DNA of 44,905 bases from Paenibacillus luteus (GCF_006542765.1 NZ_SKCD01000037.1:1-44905); one strand, 5' to 3'; counted from the stretch's first letter, positions 9,539 through 19,012 are shown. Translations and numbers: made by a program. The notes: generated by a model from the sequence alone, not told the origin.

Positions 9539-9551
9539 TGAAAACGCTTAC
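9539..9551. promoter_or_regulatory. CcpA (cre) site upstream of the cellulase gene
   Basis: TGAAAACGCTTAC closely matches the cre consensus TGNAARCGNWWWCA, with the last base differing. It lies ~100 bp before the cellulase start. Catabolite repression of the cellulase is therefore likely. Confidence 0.65.
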
Positions 9552-9649
9552 TTATGTAAATATTTTAATTCGTGAAGCTGGTTCCGGTATATAGAAGGAA
9601 TAAACGATCATAGAAGAAAACAAGCCATTGCGTTCGTCGTCCTATCCAA

Positions 9650-9691
9650 AAGATAAGGGAGGCCGCATCCGATGCACCGAATGCGGCCTCC
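9650..9691 (-). terminator. Terminator of the kinase-regulator-binding protein operon
   Basis: 11-bp stem GGAGGCCGCAT / ATGCGGCCTCC with a 12-nt loop, followed on the minus strand by CTTATCTTTT. The T-tract is interrupted, so some read-through into the cellulase gene is possible. Confidence 0.65.
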
Positions 9692-9717
9692 CCCTCTATG
9701 TTCTAATTGATACGCCA

Positions 9718-11460
9718 TTATGGTTTATTGTCCTGATACCAATCGTTGACTTCCTTCGTAATCACGTCGCCGCCATTCTGATAAAACTGGGCTACGAACT
9801 CATTGAAGTAGGAGAGTGGCTTCTCCCCATAAATGATGTCCAGGTAGCACTCCGTTGCAAGCTTCTGCAGGAACACTCCGTGTTTCTCCATCCCGTCCGT
9901 CAACGGCCCGTGGTACCGGTTCGGAATTTCAAGCCCCTGCTCGGACATCGCGACCCCAGCTGCCATTAGCTGGGCCGAATTCAGTCCTTTGATGCCCTGT
10001 TCAATCGGCGTCATTACTTCAGCATTCGAATTTTCCACTATTTTCTTGATCGCGGCTGCATTCATATACGGCAGCGTCGGTGCGCCGCCGGTCAGCGGAT
10101 ACAGCATCCAACGCATATCGATGGATGAACCGTCCGAGAGCGGCCATTCGTTATGGGGCACGCCTTCCGCTTCAAAATTAACGGTGATGACCTTCTCGTC
10201 CATAAGCACATAATCGTAGCCTTCGTGGAACCCTTTTTCAAAACGAAGATCGAAGTACGGGTCCTTCGGACCAAAATTTTTGGCAAGCAGCTTATTATAA
10301 TACGCAAACCAAGCTTCAATATGGATGAAGTCCTTGCTAAAAACCGAGTAAATGCCGTACAACGGCTTCTGCGCCTTGCCCTTTAGTCCCTCAGGTCCGG
10401 CAGGAAGCGGATACGCCTGCCAATTCGCGTTAAGATCAGCCTTTATCGTGTCACCGAGCGGCCATGCTCCCATCCAGAACGGGCCGAACATGACGCCCGC
10501 CATTCCTTTGACTGCCAGCTCAGCCGCTTTGCTGGAGTCCTTCATGCCTGCATTCTTGTCCATGTAGCCCTTTGCCATCCAGGATGCCATCGTCTCCAAG
10601 TATTTCTTGGCATCCGGGTGAACGGCGCCATAAACCAGGCGGCCATTTTCGTCCTCATTCCAGAACATTCGGATGTCGAAGGTGCTGAGCATCTGTTTGG
10701 AGAAGGCGCCTGCTATCGCATCGGTTTGTCCCATCCAATTCCATGGACCTTCCTTTAAAGAAACCGCCAAGCCGACTTCGTCGTCCTTGCCATTCCCGTT
10801 AGGATCTTGCTCCGAAAAGGCCTTCAGTACGTTCTCCAATTGAATAATTGTCGTTGGCGGTTCCAGCGAAAGCAGCTCAAGCCAATCCTTGCGAATCCAC
10901 ATGACCGTTCCCTCATCTCCTACATTAAAACGAGGAAGCCCATAAATCTTGCCGTCTTTGGTTACCTCGGTCATGGTAAAAGCGTACTCCTTAAGTGCTT
11001 CCTTTAGCTTAGGATGCGCGAACCTCTCGATGGCATCGTTTAGCGGAAGCAGCTTGTCGGCTTTGAGCAGATCCTTCAGGATCTCTCCCTCTGCCCCGAA
11101 GGTGTCTGGCAGCTTGCTGTTCACGGCCAACGCCAGCCGAATCTTGGTATCCGCGTCCTCGAACTTGCTGACGATCCAGTCAAACTTCGTGATGAGTCCC
11201 AGGTTTTCTTCCATCCATCGAGTATGCACGTTGTCCGTGAGGCTCTCGCCTGGCTTGAATGCGTTAGGGCGATTCTCGTCCACGATGGTCGTCGTAATCG
11301 TAATTGGCGGATCGTATTCAAAGTCCCACAACGGCCTTGTTACATCATTGACTAGACTGCTCTTGGTCATTTTCCCACCGCTATTTAAACAGCCGGCAAG
11401 CAGCAGACTCCCTATCAGTAACGCCAATAGAATTATCAACCATTTACTATGCCGCTGCAC
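9718..11460 (-). CDS. ABC-type sugar-binding lipoprotein without permeases
   Basis: 580 residues. GTG start with GGAGGG 8 nt upstream. The signal peptide ends in a lipobox (LLLAGC, lipidated Cys24), so it is anchored on the outer face of the membrane. The body has the bilobal extracellular solute-binding fold of the large LipO/YtcQ-like proteins of Paenibacillus that bind oligosaccharides (e.g. TKDGKIYGLPRFNVGDEGTV, WLELLSLEPPTT). No permease or ATPase gene is adjacent. It is the last gene of an operon with a YesM-type kinase and an AraC-type regulator and sits before the cellulase. It may therefore present cello-oligosaccharides to the kinase, or serve a transporter encoded elsewhere; both are inference. 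Confidence 0.82.
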   Translation of the reverse strand: MQRHSKWLIILLALLIGSLLLAGCLNSGGKMTKSSLVNDVTRPLWDFEYDPPITITTTIVDENRPNAFKPGESLTDNVHTRWMEENLGLITKFDWIVSKFEDADTKIRLALAVNSKLPDTFGAEGEILKDLLKADKLLPLNDAIERFAHPKLKEALKEYAFTMTEVTKDGKIYGLPRFNVGDEGTVMWIRKDWLELLSLEPPTTIIQLENVLKAFSEQDPNGNGKDDEVGLAVSLKEGPWNWMGQTDAIAGAFSKQMLSTFDIRMFWNEDENGRLVYGAVHPDAKKYLETMASWMAKGYMDKNAGMKDSSKAAELAVKGMAGVMFGPFWMGAWPLGDTIKADLNANWQAYPLPAGPEGLKGKAQKPLYGIYSVFSKDFIHIEAWFAYYNKLLAKNFGPKDPYFDLRFEKGFHEGYDYVLMDEKVITVNFEAEGVPHNEWPLSDGSSIDMRWMLYPLTGGAPTLPYMNAAAIKKIVENSNAEVMTPIEQGIKGLNSAQLMAAGVAMSEQGLEIPNRYHGPLTDGMEKHGVFLQKLATECYLDIIYGEKPLSYFNEFVAQFYQNGGDVITKEVNDWYQDNKP

Positions 11461-11504
11461 CAGCCCAACCCTCCCCTTTGGTTTTAACTAGGATATAGAA
11501 CAAA

Positions 11505-13088
11505 TCACTCCATTCCCGATCGGTATCTGTCCCTGAATTCCTGCGGTGTCACCTGATAATAGTCACGGAATTTACGAATAAACCAGTTGGTATTAGGGTA
11601 GCCAATGCTTTCTCCAATATGGTAAATTTTATTATTTGTATGCTTTAGCAGCTCGCCGGCCTTAATTACGCGCTGCTCGTAAATATATTGGGAAACGGTA
11701 GTATCCGTACATTGCTTAAAGAGTTTAGACAGATGGTTAGGATGCACGAAGACGCGCCTTGCCAGCATGGTAAGCGACAAGTCCTTGTCTAGTTCCTTCC
11801 TTATGTAAGATTGTGTCTTTCGGACAATCACCTGACTGTGATCCTCGGATTCCTCGCCCAGCTTATCGCGAAGCGTACGCAGCGAGTCTAGTGCCCAGCC
11901 TTCCAACTGCGACGCATGAAGCATGATTTTGCCCTTTACATAGGCGGACTGCCCGGGAGTGAGCATCTGAGCCAGCGTCCTGCCGCTGCGATTCGCGATA
12001 TACTGGAAGGCATTGGACAGAAAGAAAAAAACGTCCCGCATGAGGTCGGGCGAACCCGTGTGCAGCAATGGCGATACGAACGTACGGATTTTCGCTTCCG
12101 CCTCTTCCCATTTCTCACTCTCCAATAGGTGCGTCAGAAGAGGCGTTTCGTAGAGCTTGCGCATGAGGCGCGCTTCCTCCTCGTTCCTCTCCGGCACCTG
12201 ACCTAACGAGCGGCCATCGCTTTCCAAGCACGAAGTCGCCGCCATGTAGCTGGCTTGCAGCCCTTCCGGAAAGAGACAATCCACTTCCCCTACGAAAATT
12301 TCACCTTTAAGCAAATTTTGTACTTCTCGTTTTAACTGGTCGATTCGCTCGTACACCCATTCCCGATCAGGCGGCGCACCCGATAGGTCGTACACCAGCA
12401 CAAGCAGAGTTCCTTCCTCGTTCGCAGCCGGCCAGCAATCATACCGCTCCATCAGCAGCTCTTCCAGCATATTCGTGACCGCGAACCGGATGAGGGACTG
12501 CGAATAGAGATCTTGTCTGTCAAAGGGCGGACCCAACCGAAAGAGGCATAGCGAGACATGTCCCGGCAGCAAAAGCGGGAGGTCGAACAGCTTCAACTTT
12601 TCCGCAAGCATCTCGCCGTTTAGGGCGCCGCTGAGCGCCTTGAGCAGCAGTCCTGCCTTCAGCTCCGCGCTGTTATCCCTGTAGATACGGAAGCCCTGAT
12701 CAATGGTTCGCTCCTGTTCAAGCTGCTTAACGATCCGGCCCATTGCCTCCAGCAGATGCTCGTCCTTAGCCGGCTTCATCAGGTATTCGAGCGCTTGAAG
12801 CTCAATCGCTTTGCGTGCATAGTCGAAGTCCGCATAACCTGTGAGCAGCAAGCATTTTAATTGAGGAATGCGCCGCCTGGCCTGCTCGATCAGCTCTAAG
12901 CCGTTCATACGCGGCATACGGATATCCGTCATGAGGATGTCGACTGGAAATGATTCCATCAGTGAAAGCGCCTCTTTGGCACTGTAAGCTTTCAACACCC
13001 GGGTGATGCCAAGCTTCGTCCATGGAATCGTATCGGCAAGGCTATCTGCATAGTGCTTCTCATCATCTACCACAAGCAGGCTCTTCAT
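11505..13088 (-). CDS. Response regulator, REC plus AraC-type DNA-binding domain (YesN-like)
   Basis: 527 residues. An N-terminal receiver domain has acidic pair D8/D9, phosphoacceptor D55 (ILMTDIRMPRMNG), T83 and K105. A ~300-residue middle region has no clear motif. The C-terminus (~430-527) carries two helix-turn-helices of the AraC/XylS type (SLTMLARRVFVHPNHLSKLF and HIGESIGYPNTNWFIRKF). The start has GGAGGATGAGCGATG. The partner kinase ends 3 bp upstream and the binding lipoprotein begins 44 bp downstream. Such regulators usually activate neighbouring carbohydrate genes; the cellulase is the obvious target here by position. Confidence 0.9.
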   Translation of the reverse strand: MKSLLVVDDEKHYADSLADTIPWTKLGITRVLKAYSAKEALSLMESFPVDILMTDIRMPRMNGLELIEQARRRIPQLKCLLLTGYADFDYARKAIELQALEYLMKPAKDEHLLEAMGRIVKQLEQERTIDQGFRIYRDNSAELKAGLLLKALSGALNGEMLAEKLKLFDLPLLLPGHVSLCLFRLGPPFDRQDLYSQSLIRFAVTNMLEELLMERYDCWPAANEEGTLLVLVYDLSGAPPDREWVYERIDQLKREVQNLLKGEIFVGEVDCLFPEGLQASYMAATSCLESDGRSLGQVPERNEEEARLMRKLYETPLLTHLLESEKWEEAEAKIRTFVSPLLHTGSPDLMRDVFFFLSNAFQYIANRSGRTLAQMLTPGQSAYVKGKIMLHASQLEGWALDSLRTLRDKLGEESEDHSQVIVRKTQSYIRKELDKDLSLTMLARRVFVHPNHLSKLFKQCTDTTVSQYIYEQRVIKAGELLKHTNNKIYHIGESIGYPNTNWFIRKFRDYYQVTPQEFRDRYRSGME

Positions 13089-13091
13089 CGC

Positions 13092-14822
13092 TCATCCTCC
13101 TATATGTTTCGTCTCCAGTCTCCAAACCAATCGCACCGTTAGCCCACCCAGCCTAGATGGAATAAAAGCAATTTTAGCGTCTGCGCCATAATTGCCCTGC
13201 AATCGCTGATACACGTTCCATAGCCCGCAGCCGGCATACTCGCCAGCTGGGACACGTAGTTCCAGTTGGAGTTGGTCGATCTCCTCCGCATTCAATCCTA
13301 TACCGTTATCTTCCACTTCCAAGTGCACCTGGCTATCCTTGACGTAGACCCTGATTTCCACCCGGCCCGGGTAATCGACGTTCTCTAATCCATGCACTAT
13401 CGCATTCTCCACGATCGGTTGGATAAGAAGCCGGGGAACGCGGATTTCCGCAAGCTCTTCCGGCAGCTCGATGCTGTAGGTCAGCGTCTCATTGCGAAGC
13501 TTGAGAATTTCCAGGTGAATGCGTACGAATGCAAGCTCTTCGCCCATGCTGACTCCCTGATTGTCCATACGTGTTGTGTACCGGTAATAGTCCGCTAGAT
13601 GATACGCCATGTCCATGACCGCCTGATCCTTTCGCATCTTGGTCATGTTAATGATGAAACCTAGGCAGTTGTATAGAAAATGAGGATGAATCTGCGCCTG
13701 CAGCTGCTTCAGCGTGGCATCTCGGGCAAGAATACGAGATTGTAAGTCATTCTCGATGAGATCTTGGATCTGCGTTGCCATCTCGTTGAAGTTTTGCATC
13801 AGGAACGCAAATTCATTGTTCGATTTCTTCGGCAAGCGGTAGGCGTAATCGCCTCGTTTAATTCTCTGCACCGCATGCACAAGACGTAAGATCGGCCTCT
13901 GTACATTCCAGTACAAGGCAGACGCGGCAGCGATACCCGATAGAAGCAGAATGATAGAAGAAGCTCCAAACAAGATCCTCTGCTGCTTGATCGGTCCGAT
14001 GATCTGATCGAGCGGAACGGAATCGATGAGATGCCAGTCAAGAAGATTAGAATAATAATAGGTTATCAGATAAGGCATGCCCTCGAACGAATGGATCAAG
14101 AAACCCGAAGAACGGCTATTAACCCTGTCGCCTAACTGTGCGACGATTCCGTCCATCTTTAGCCCCTCTGCGGACCGACTGGCAATAATGGAATGTCCCT
14201 TTTTATAAAAAAACGGATTGTCGGAGTGTCCCGATTTGTAGGTATCGAGCAGATTCTCGAAGCTCCACCTGTACAGGTTAATGCGAACGGCAACATCCAG
14301 ATCGTCCGGATGAGCCGGCTTGTACCCCGTCGTGACATAGGTTCGAGTAAAGCCCGATCCACTTCCCAAGTCTTCACGGTAGCTCCAGCCCAGCGAGAAG
14401 CGACCCTCAAACTCTTCCAGATTATATTCATAGGAGGGAGAAGAAGATATGCTATCGCGACGCTGCGGAAAATAGATGGTTACATCATTTCGCCAGTTGC
14501 CCGACGCACTTGCCAGCGACAGCTTCTCCTCGATTAGCATCCTTGTTTTCATAAGGGAATACTCGCTCTTATTGATGCTATACAGGTACTCCAGCACATT
14601 CGTATCCACGAGCATGGGAGCGGAGACCAGATCAAACTTCTCTATGCTAGCATCCAACTGCGCCATAAACAGCTCCATTTGGTTCAAACTCGCCTTGATG
14701 AGCTCCTCCTGTATGACGTTGATGCTCTTGTACGTGGAATAATAATACAGCGCGACAATCGGCGTCAGCAAAATCAGCAGCATCACAAGCAATTTCTGAA
14801 AGATGTTGAATTTGATCCGCAT
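13092..14822 (-). CDS. Sensor histidine kinase, YesM/LytS type
   Basis: 576 residues from the ATG at 14822, which has AAGGA upstream; an in-frame GTG at 14852 lacks one. Layout: TM1 ~8-28, extracellular Cache-like sensor ~30-283, TM2 ~284-304, HAMP ~305-358, His_kinase domain with phosphoacceptor H381 in QIHPHFLYN, HATPase with N-box N473 (VENAIVHGLEN), G1 D505 (EDNGIGL) and a GCGLWNVYQRL G2 region. All catalytic elements are present. First gene of the operon; a cre-like site lies ~55 bp upstream. It probably senses a plant-wall oligosaccharide directly or via the lipoprotein. Confidence 0.92.
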   Translation of the reverse strand: MRIKFNIFQKLLVMLLILLTPIVALYYYSTYKSINVIQEELIKASLNQMELFMAQLDASIEKFDLVSAPMLVDTNVLEYLYSINKSEYSLMKTRMLIEEKLSLASASGNWRNDVTIYFPQRRDSISSSPSYEYNLEEFEGRFSLGWSYREDLGSGSGFTRTYVTTGYKPAHPDDLDVAVRINLYRWSFENLLDTYKSGHSDNPFFYKKGHSIIASRSAEGLKMDGIVAQLGDRVNSRSSGFLIHSFEGMPYLITYYYSNLLDWHLIDSVPLDQIIGPIKQQRILFGASSIILLLSGIAAASALYWNVQRPILRLVHAVQRIKRGDYAYRLPKKSNNEFAFLMQNFNEMATQIQDLIENDLQSRILARDATLKQLQAQIHPHFLYNCLGFIINMTKMRKDQAVMDMAYHLADYYRYTTRMDNQGVSMGEELAFVRIHLEILKLRNETLTYSIELPEELAEIRVPRLLIQPIVENAIVHGLENVDYPGRVEIRVYVKDSQVHLEVEDNGIGLNAEEIDQLQLELRVPAGEYAGCGLWNVYQRLQGNYGADAKIAFIPSRLGGLTVRLVWRLETKHIGG

Positions 14823-14876
14823 GTCATTTCCATCCTTGTTTCGAAATTGCACTTCATCCGATATATTACAATAATT

Positions 14877-14890
14877 TGGAAGCGTTTACA
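14877..14890. promoter_or_regulatory. CcpA (cre) site before the kinase operon
   Basis: TGGAAGCGTTTACA matches TGNAARCGNWWWCA at all positions. It lies 55-68 bp before the kinase start, where bound CcpA would block transcription. Confidence 0.7.
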
Positions 14891-15033
14891 ATAATGTAAA
14901 TTCAAAATGTCAGCTAGCCCGTGAGTTCGACATTCGCAGCTCGATTAAATTTTAACTAGTTTTTACAAAAACATAATAACTTAATAATTTCTACGCAGTA
15001 ATTATTAATTTAACGTGCGATCATCTAGTATTA

Positions 15034-15047
15034 TGCAAGCGATTACA
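15034..15047. promoter_or_regulatory. CcpA (cre) site before the chemotaxis receptor
   Basis: TGCAAGCGATTACA fits the cre consensus at every position. It lies ~117 bp upstream of the receptor start. It suggests that chemotaxis and cellulose sensing share glucose repression. Confidence 0.65.
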
Positions 15048-15164
15048 TCAGAAGAGTTAATAATATGAAAGTTTTTCAATATAGACCCTAAAAATAATGG
15101 TAATAAATTTGTATTCTGCAACCGATATTAATAAAATACATACTTTATACAAAGGAGAATAGTA

Positions 15165-17183
15165 ATGCCCTTTAAGAACTCCCGTTTTATGCGCAATTTG
15201 CTTATACTTGGCTCGATTCGTCAGACCGCAGGTAGAATTGTCTTATCCACACTGTTGATTATTATCGTTTGTGTCTCTGTCCTCTCCTACACGTTCTACG
15301 TCCCTACCGCCAGAGAAGTTCAAATTCAAGCCGAGGAACAAATGGAGCTCTACTCCAGCTTACTGGCCAAAGAAATTGATGCCAATTTGGTAGAGAAACA
15401 AGCGATTATGCAAGTTATCGCCGAGCAAGGCTCCAAAGTAGCAGCAGAGCGAGAGCAGCAGCTTGATTTTCTCGTCCAAGCCCACAAGCAGCATCCCGAA
15501 TTTGAATCGATATTTTTCTCGCTTGATTTAATCGGTGCCAACGCCGTTAACGTTAAAAATACGGACGTCAATGTAGCCGATCGGCCTTATATTCAGCTTG
15601 CCAAAGAAGGCAAACCGTTCATTTCTAATCCGGTTATTTCCAAAACAATGGGTACCATGGTCGTTATTGTTGGCGCTCCATTAATGAAAGATGGCAAAGC
15701 CTATGGATTTTACGGGGCCTCCTATTCCATTAGCGATGCGGTAATTGGTGTTAGCAAAGCTCAATTCGGGGAGACTGGAAAAGCCTATATGACGTTGTCT
15801 GACGGAACGTTCCTATCATACCCCGATCAATCGTATGTATTAAGCAAAAAATTGTCCGATCTGGGCATCGTTCCGCTTGATCAAGCACTCACTAATGCAA
15901 CCCAAGGCCATACCAGCGCAATTCATTATACGGAAAATGGCGCTAAAAAAATTGGGTTTATGAGTGTGACCGGCCTCAACTGGGTAATAACGATGTTTGC
16001 AGAGGAAAGTGAAATTTTAAAACCAGTCAATACTTTGCTAAATTTAATCGTCCTAGTTGGCTCAGGCATTATTATTCTTGCCCTTATCACCACCATTCTG
16101 ATTGCTCTACGAATTGTACACCCCATTCGCCAATTGACACATGGCATTGATGTTTTGGCGCAAGGAGATTTAACCTACCGCATTCCAGTCAAAGGCAAAA
16201 GCGATATTAGCAAGGCGCTGCAATCCTTTAACGCCGCTGGCGATCAAATGCAGCTGTTAATGAAGGAAGTTAATGGCTTGTCCGAGCAACTGACGGATTC
16301 TGCGAAGCAGCTTGCTGAGGGAGCAGATCAAGGCGCGCGCGTGGCACAAAGCATTTCTGAAGCGATTCTCGTCGTAGCTGAGAGCTCAGAGCGCCAAACG
16401 TCCAGCTTGCAGGATGGAAGCCAAGCAGCAGACAACATTGCTGTACAAATTGATGGAATTGCTTCTTATAGTACGAATGCGGCTGGCATTGCTTCGGAGG
16501 CATCCAATCTTTCTGATGATGGAGCGGCCTCCATGGATCAGCTTAATGGAAAGATGATCCAAATGGAGCAAGGCATCAGCGAGCTATCCCAAACGATTCA
16601 TGCTCTCAGCGGATTGTCTGGCAAAATCGGCGATGTCGTGAGCATCATTAGCCAAATCGCCCGCCAAACGAATATTTTATCGTTGAATGCAGCGATTGAA
16701 GCTTCTCGTTCCGGGGAGGCAGGGCGCGGGTTTACCGTCGTAGCGGATGAAATCCGCAAGCTTGCAGGCCAATCGATGGATTCTGCTGAACAAATTGCTG
16801 GATTCATCGGAAGTATCCGCACTGAAATTAATCGTACTCTTCAAGCCTCCGAACAGACCGTCTCCCAAGCGGCTGAAGGAAGACATACGGGTGAGGAAGC
16901 TCGCGAGCTATTTGCCCGCATTCGCTCTTCCATTCAAGAGGTAGCCGTGAGTATTCAAGGCGTATCGCAAGCATCTGGCGAGATGGTATCCGGCACAAAT
17001 ACATTAGTAGAATCCATTCGCCTCATCTCCGACTCGGCCACTGAAACTTCGGCAGAATCACAAAATGTTTCCGCTGCGGCAGAAGAGCAAATGGCTTCGA
17101 TGGAAGAAGTAGCTTCCTCCTCCGCAGAGCTTGCTCATATGGCCGAGAAGCTGCGTATACAAATTAATAAATTCAAGCTGTAG
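15165..17183 (+). CDS. Methyl-accepting chemotaxis protein with Cache sensor
   Basis: 672 residues. ATG with AAAGGAG 8 nt upstream. TM1 ~25-45, extracellular dCache domain ~50-280 (YIQLAKEGKPFISNPVISK, MGTMVVIVGAPLMKDGKAYG), TM2 ~285-310, HAMP, then a long methyl-accepting coiled coil. The highly conserved CheA/CheW-contact tip is intact (RQTNILSLNAAIEASRSGEA). It lacks a C-terminal pentapeptide, as usual in Firmicutes. The ligand is unknown; Cache receptors bind small organic compounds. It is divergent from the sugar-sensing operon and has its own cre-like site, so a carbohydrate-related signal is plausible. A strong terminator follows at 17256. Confidence 0.93.
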   Translation: MPFKNSRFMRNLLILGSIRQTAGRIVLSTLLIIIVCVSVLSYTFYVPTAREVQIQAEEQMELYSSLLAKEIDANLVEKQAIMQVIAEQGSKVAAEREQQLDFLVQAHKQHPEFESIFFSLDLIGANAVNVKNTDVNVADRPYIQLAKEGKPFISNPVISKTMGTMVVIVGAPLMKDGKAYGFYGASYSISDAVIGVSKAQFGETGKAYMTLSDGTFLSYPDQSYVLSKKLSDLGIVPLDQALTNATQGHTSAIHYTENGAKKIGFMSVTGLNWVITMFAEESEILKPVNTLLNLIVLVGSGIIILALITTILIALRIVHPIRQLTHGIDVLAQGDLTYRIPVKGKSDISKALQSFNAAGDQMQLLMKEVNGLSEQLTDSAKQLAEGADQGARVAQSISEAILVVAESSERQTSSLQDGSQAADNIAVQIDGIASYSTNAAGIASEASNLSDDGAASMDQLNGKMIQMEQGISELSQTIHALSGLSGKIGDVVSIISQIARQTNILSLNAAIEASRSGEAGRGFTVVADEIRKLAGQSMDSAEQIAGFIGSIRTEINRTLQASEQTVSQAAEGRHTGEEARELFARIRSSIQEVAVSIQGVSQASGEMVSGTNTLVESIRLISDSATETSAESQNVSAAAEEQMASMEEVASSSAELAHMAEKLRIQINKFKL

Positions 17184-17255
17184 CATGGAGTTATAAGAAA
17201 AGTCTCGGTGCGTGGTAAAAGTAAGGGAACTGACTCCAAAGCATGAGACAGCATA

Positions 17256-17317
17256 AAACACCTTTAAGTTGAAGATACGAATATTTTGAGATACTCGTAC
17301 AACTTGGAGGTGTTTTT
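17256..17317 (+). terminator. Terminator of the chemotaxis receptor gene
   Basis: Long hairpin: AAACACCTTTAAGTTG pairs with CAACTTGGAGGTGTTT with few mismatches, ending in TTTTT. The distal arm also holds TTGGAGGTG, which is the ribosome site of the IS-like vestige that follows, so the structure may have come with that element. Confidence 0.7.
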
Positions 17318-17319
17318 GT

Positions 17320-17379
17320 TTGGGAACAAGAGCGAGTTACCCCGTAGTGGTGAAAGACAGGAAGAGAAACAGGGATTAA
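17320..17379 (+). pseudogene. Vestige of an IS3-family orfA start
   Basis: From the TTG at 17320, with a good TTGGAGGTG ribosome site, the frame reads MGTRASYPVVVKDRKRNRD then stops. The opening MGTR.SYPV.VK resembles the N-terminus of IS3-type OrfA proteins of Bacillus and Paenibacillus. Only ~19 codons remain; no orfB or inverted repeats were found nearby. Low certainty because of the length. Confidence 0.3.
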
Positions 17380-17438
17380 GGGGTCAGGGCTCTTAGAAAC
17401 AGCTGAGAAAAGGACAGAAAAAAAGCCTGAGACGACCG

Positions 17439-17640
17439 TTAATTAATGGCATCAATCGCTTTAATTGATCTTTCCACCTGATTTAGAATCCCATCTCCCT
17501 CATAGATACTCAGATCATTTGCTTCATCACCTAATAAAATCCAAAAACATTAACATCGAATACTTTAATAATTGTTGAATCGTCTCCAGTGATGGATTGT
17601 ATTTGTTCTTCTCTAACTCGCTCGGGTTCCTTGAGATACA
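17439..17640 (-). pseudogene. Decayed XRE-type HTH regulator
   Basis: The minus strand contains pieces of a lambda-repressor-like HTH protein in different frames: SELEKNKYNPSLETIQQLL (the typical end of an XRE helix-turn-helix), then KVFDVNVFGFY with a stop, then a tail in another frame ending GDGILNQVERSIKAIDAIN. At least two frameshifts and no proper start remain. It belongs to the degenerate zone beside the transposon. Confidence 0.6.
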
Positions 17641-17753
17641 CAATACGCTACGAAAACTCAATTAGGTTGAGTTGATTAAGCTTTCTAATATCCTTTTGGA
17701 TTTAAATCTCTTCATTGCAAAAGAACACGGAAAAATCCAATTTAATCTCAAGT

Positions 17754-17793
17754 GAAAATAAGCCCACTACACCTATTCGGGCATTGTGGGCTT
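17754..17793 (-). terminator. Terminator of the stalk-domain protein gene
   Basis: AGCCCAC / GTGGGCT stem with an 18-nt loop, followed by TATTTTCAC on the minus strand, right after the stop codon of the gene at 17806. Confidence 0.65.
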
Positions 17794-17805
17794 CTCTGCT
17801 TAATC

Positions 17806-18483
17806 TTACTTGTAAATTGAAGTATCTAGCGGGATAATGAATCCGCCGTCAACAGCTTGTGTGACATTTATTGCGATGTTCTTTACTCCAGTAATATCTA
17901 CCTCAATCGTCAGAAGATCACTATTAGGCGAAATCTTCTCTACTTTTTTAAGGAGCACATTCTTGTCATTATCCTTAATTTCAAGAGACTCCACTTCCTT
18001 GCCGACTGCAGCGAATTGCAGAACAAGCTTTTTATATTTGCCGTTAGGGCTGAGCGCGGTATATTTAATATTGGAATTAGGTGCGCTGTACAGAACTTCC
18101 TTATAATTTTTGTCGCCGTATTTGGTCAGTGCAGGGTCCTTTGTATGCAGACTGGTGTTGAAATCCTCCTGCTTCACAGGTACGCCTGCCTGCTGTTCGC
18201 CAATAATCACCTCTTTGGCTGTCCCGTCATATCTCACCTGAACATCCAGCAGCTCAGAAACAGATCGTACCGGAAGATACGTAGTTCCATTATAAGTAAT
18301 GGGAAGCACCGCTTTGCCATTGCCATCTTTGAGAGGGGTAATCTCTCCGTTCACTCTGATTTTTAAATCTCCGTTTAACAGCGCTTTAATTTCTTGGAGA
18401 TGCGAGCTCGCAAAAGCACCTGTGCCCATGCCCACCAAAAGTATCATGGTACCGCATAAAGTCGTAACAACCTTCTTCTTCAT
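17806..18483 (-). CDS. Secreted protein with copper-amine-oxidase N-terminal (stalk) domain
   Basis: 225 residues. ATG with GAGGAGGAAAAC upstream. Signal peptide ~1-25 (ends GAFAS). Residues ~38-95 form a stalk/Cu_amine_oxidN1-like domain: LKIRVNGEITPLKDGNGKAV, then VLPITYNGTTYLPVRSVSEL, then a short VRYDGTAKEVIIG strand. Such domains are very common in Paenibacillus secreted proteins and have no enzyme activity of their own. The rest (~100-225) is a beta-rich domain without a known motif. It is complete, with its own terminator, although it lies among degraded genes. Confidence 0.82.
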   Translation of the reverse strand: MKKKVVTTLCGTMILLVGMGTGAFASSHLQEIKALLNGDLKIRVNGEITPLKDGNGKAVLPITYNGTTYLPVRSVSELLDVQVRYDGTAKEVIIGEQQAGVPVKQEDFNTSLHTKDPALTKYGDKNYKEVLYSAPNSNIKYTALSPNGKYKKLVLQFAAVGKEVESLEIKDNDKNVLLKKVEKISPNSDLLTIEVDITGVKNIAINVTQAVDGGFIIPLDTSIYK

Positions 18484-18892
18484 TTTTGTTTTCCTCCTCT
18501 TGGGGTGTCTTCAAATCCAGGAACTCCGGTAACAATGGTTATTGAGAGATAATCTCTCTGAAAGATGACGCTAAATGTGGGATAGTCTCTGCGTTTTTGG
18601 AGTTGAAGATTTTACCTTATTATATCATAAAGCCCAATGCTTCATTTCTAGTTCTTCCTTCTTCCAAGCTACTGATTAACCGAGCCCTTTCTAAAAGCAT
18701 ATAACTATATTCTGCATAAATTGAATTTATCAGTAAAACATAAACAGCTTGTCTATCGATTCAGATAAGTTATGATAAGTAATCCAACTCGTTCACGCTT
18801 GTATAGAAAGGTAGTAGATGATTTAAGGGTTTTCAAATCCAAGCTGGAGGAAACGAAATCGGGGCTTCTTCTGTGTATTATCATCATAACAC

Positions 18893-18928
18893 GAAAAAAG
18901 GCACTCCCGGCAATAGTCCAGGAGCGCC
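18893..18928 (-). terminator. Terminator downstream of the broken HTH gene
   Basis: GGCGCTCCTGG / CCGGGAGTGCC on the minus strand (11 pairs including two G-U, 7-nt loop), followed by TTTTTT. It lies ~85 bp past the HTH pseudogene stop. Confidence 0.75.
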
Positions 18929-19012
18929 TACTTCATATTCAATTGTATATGGCCGGAACTTTCTTACACGATGGTCCACCTTATACGTACTTCATACCCA
19001 TAGCAGTGCCAA

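Larger units (their letters stand above)
14823..15164. other. Divergent control region between kinase operon and chemotaxis receptor
   Basis: 342 bp of AT-rich DNA between divergent genes, with two cre-like sites (14877 and 15034). Promoters for both directions must lie here, but I cannot fix the -35/-10 pairs with confidence. Confidence 0.5.
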
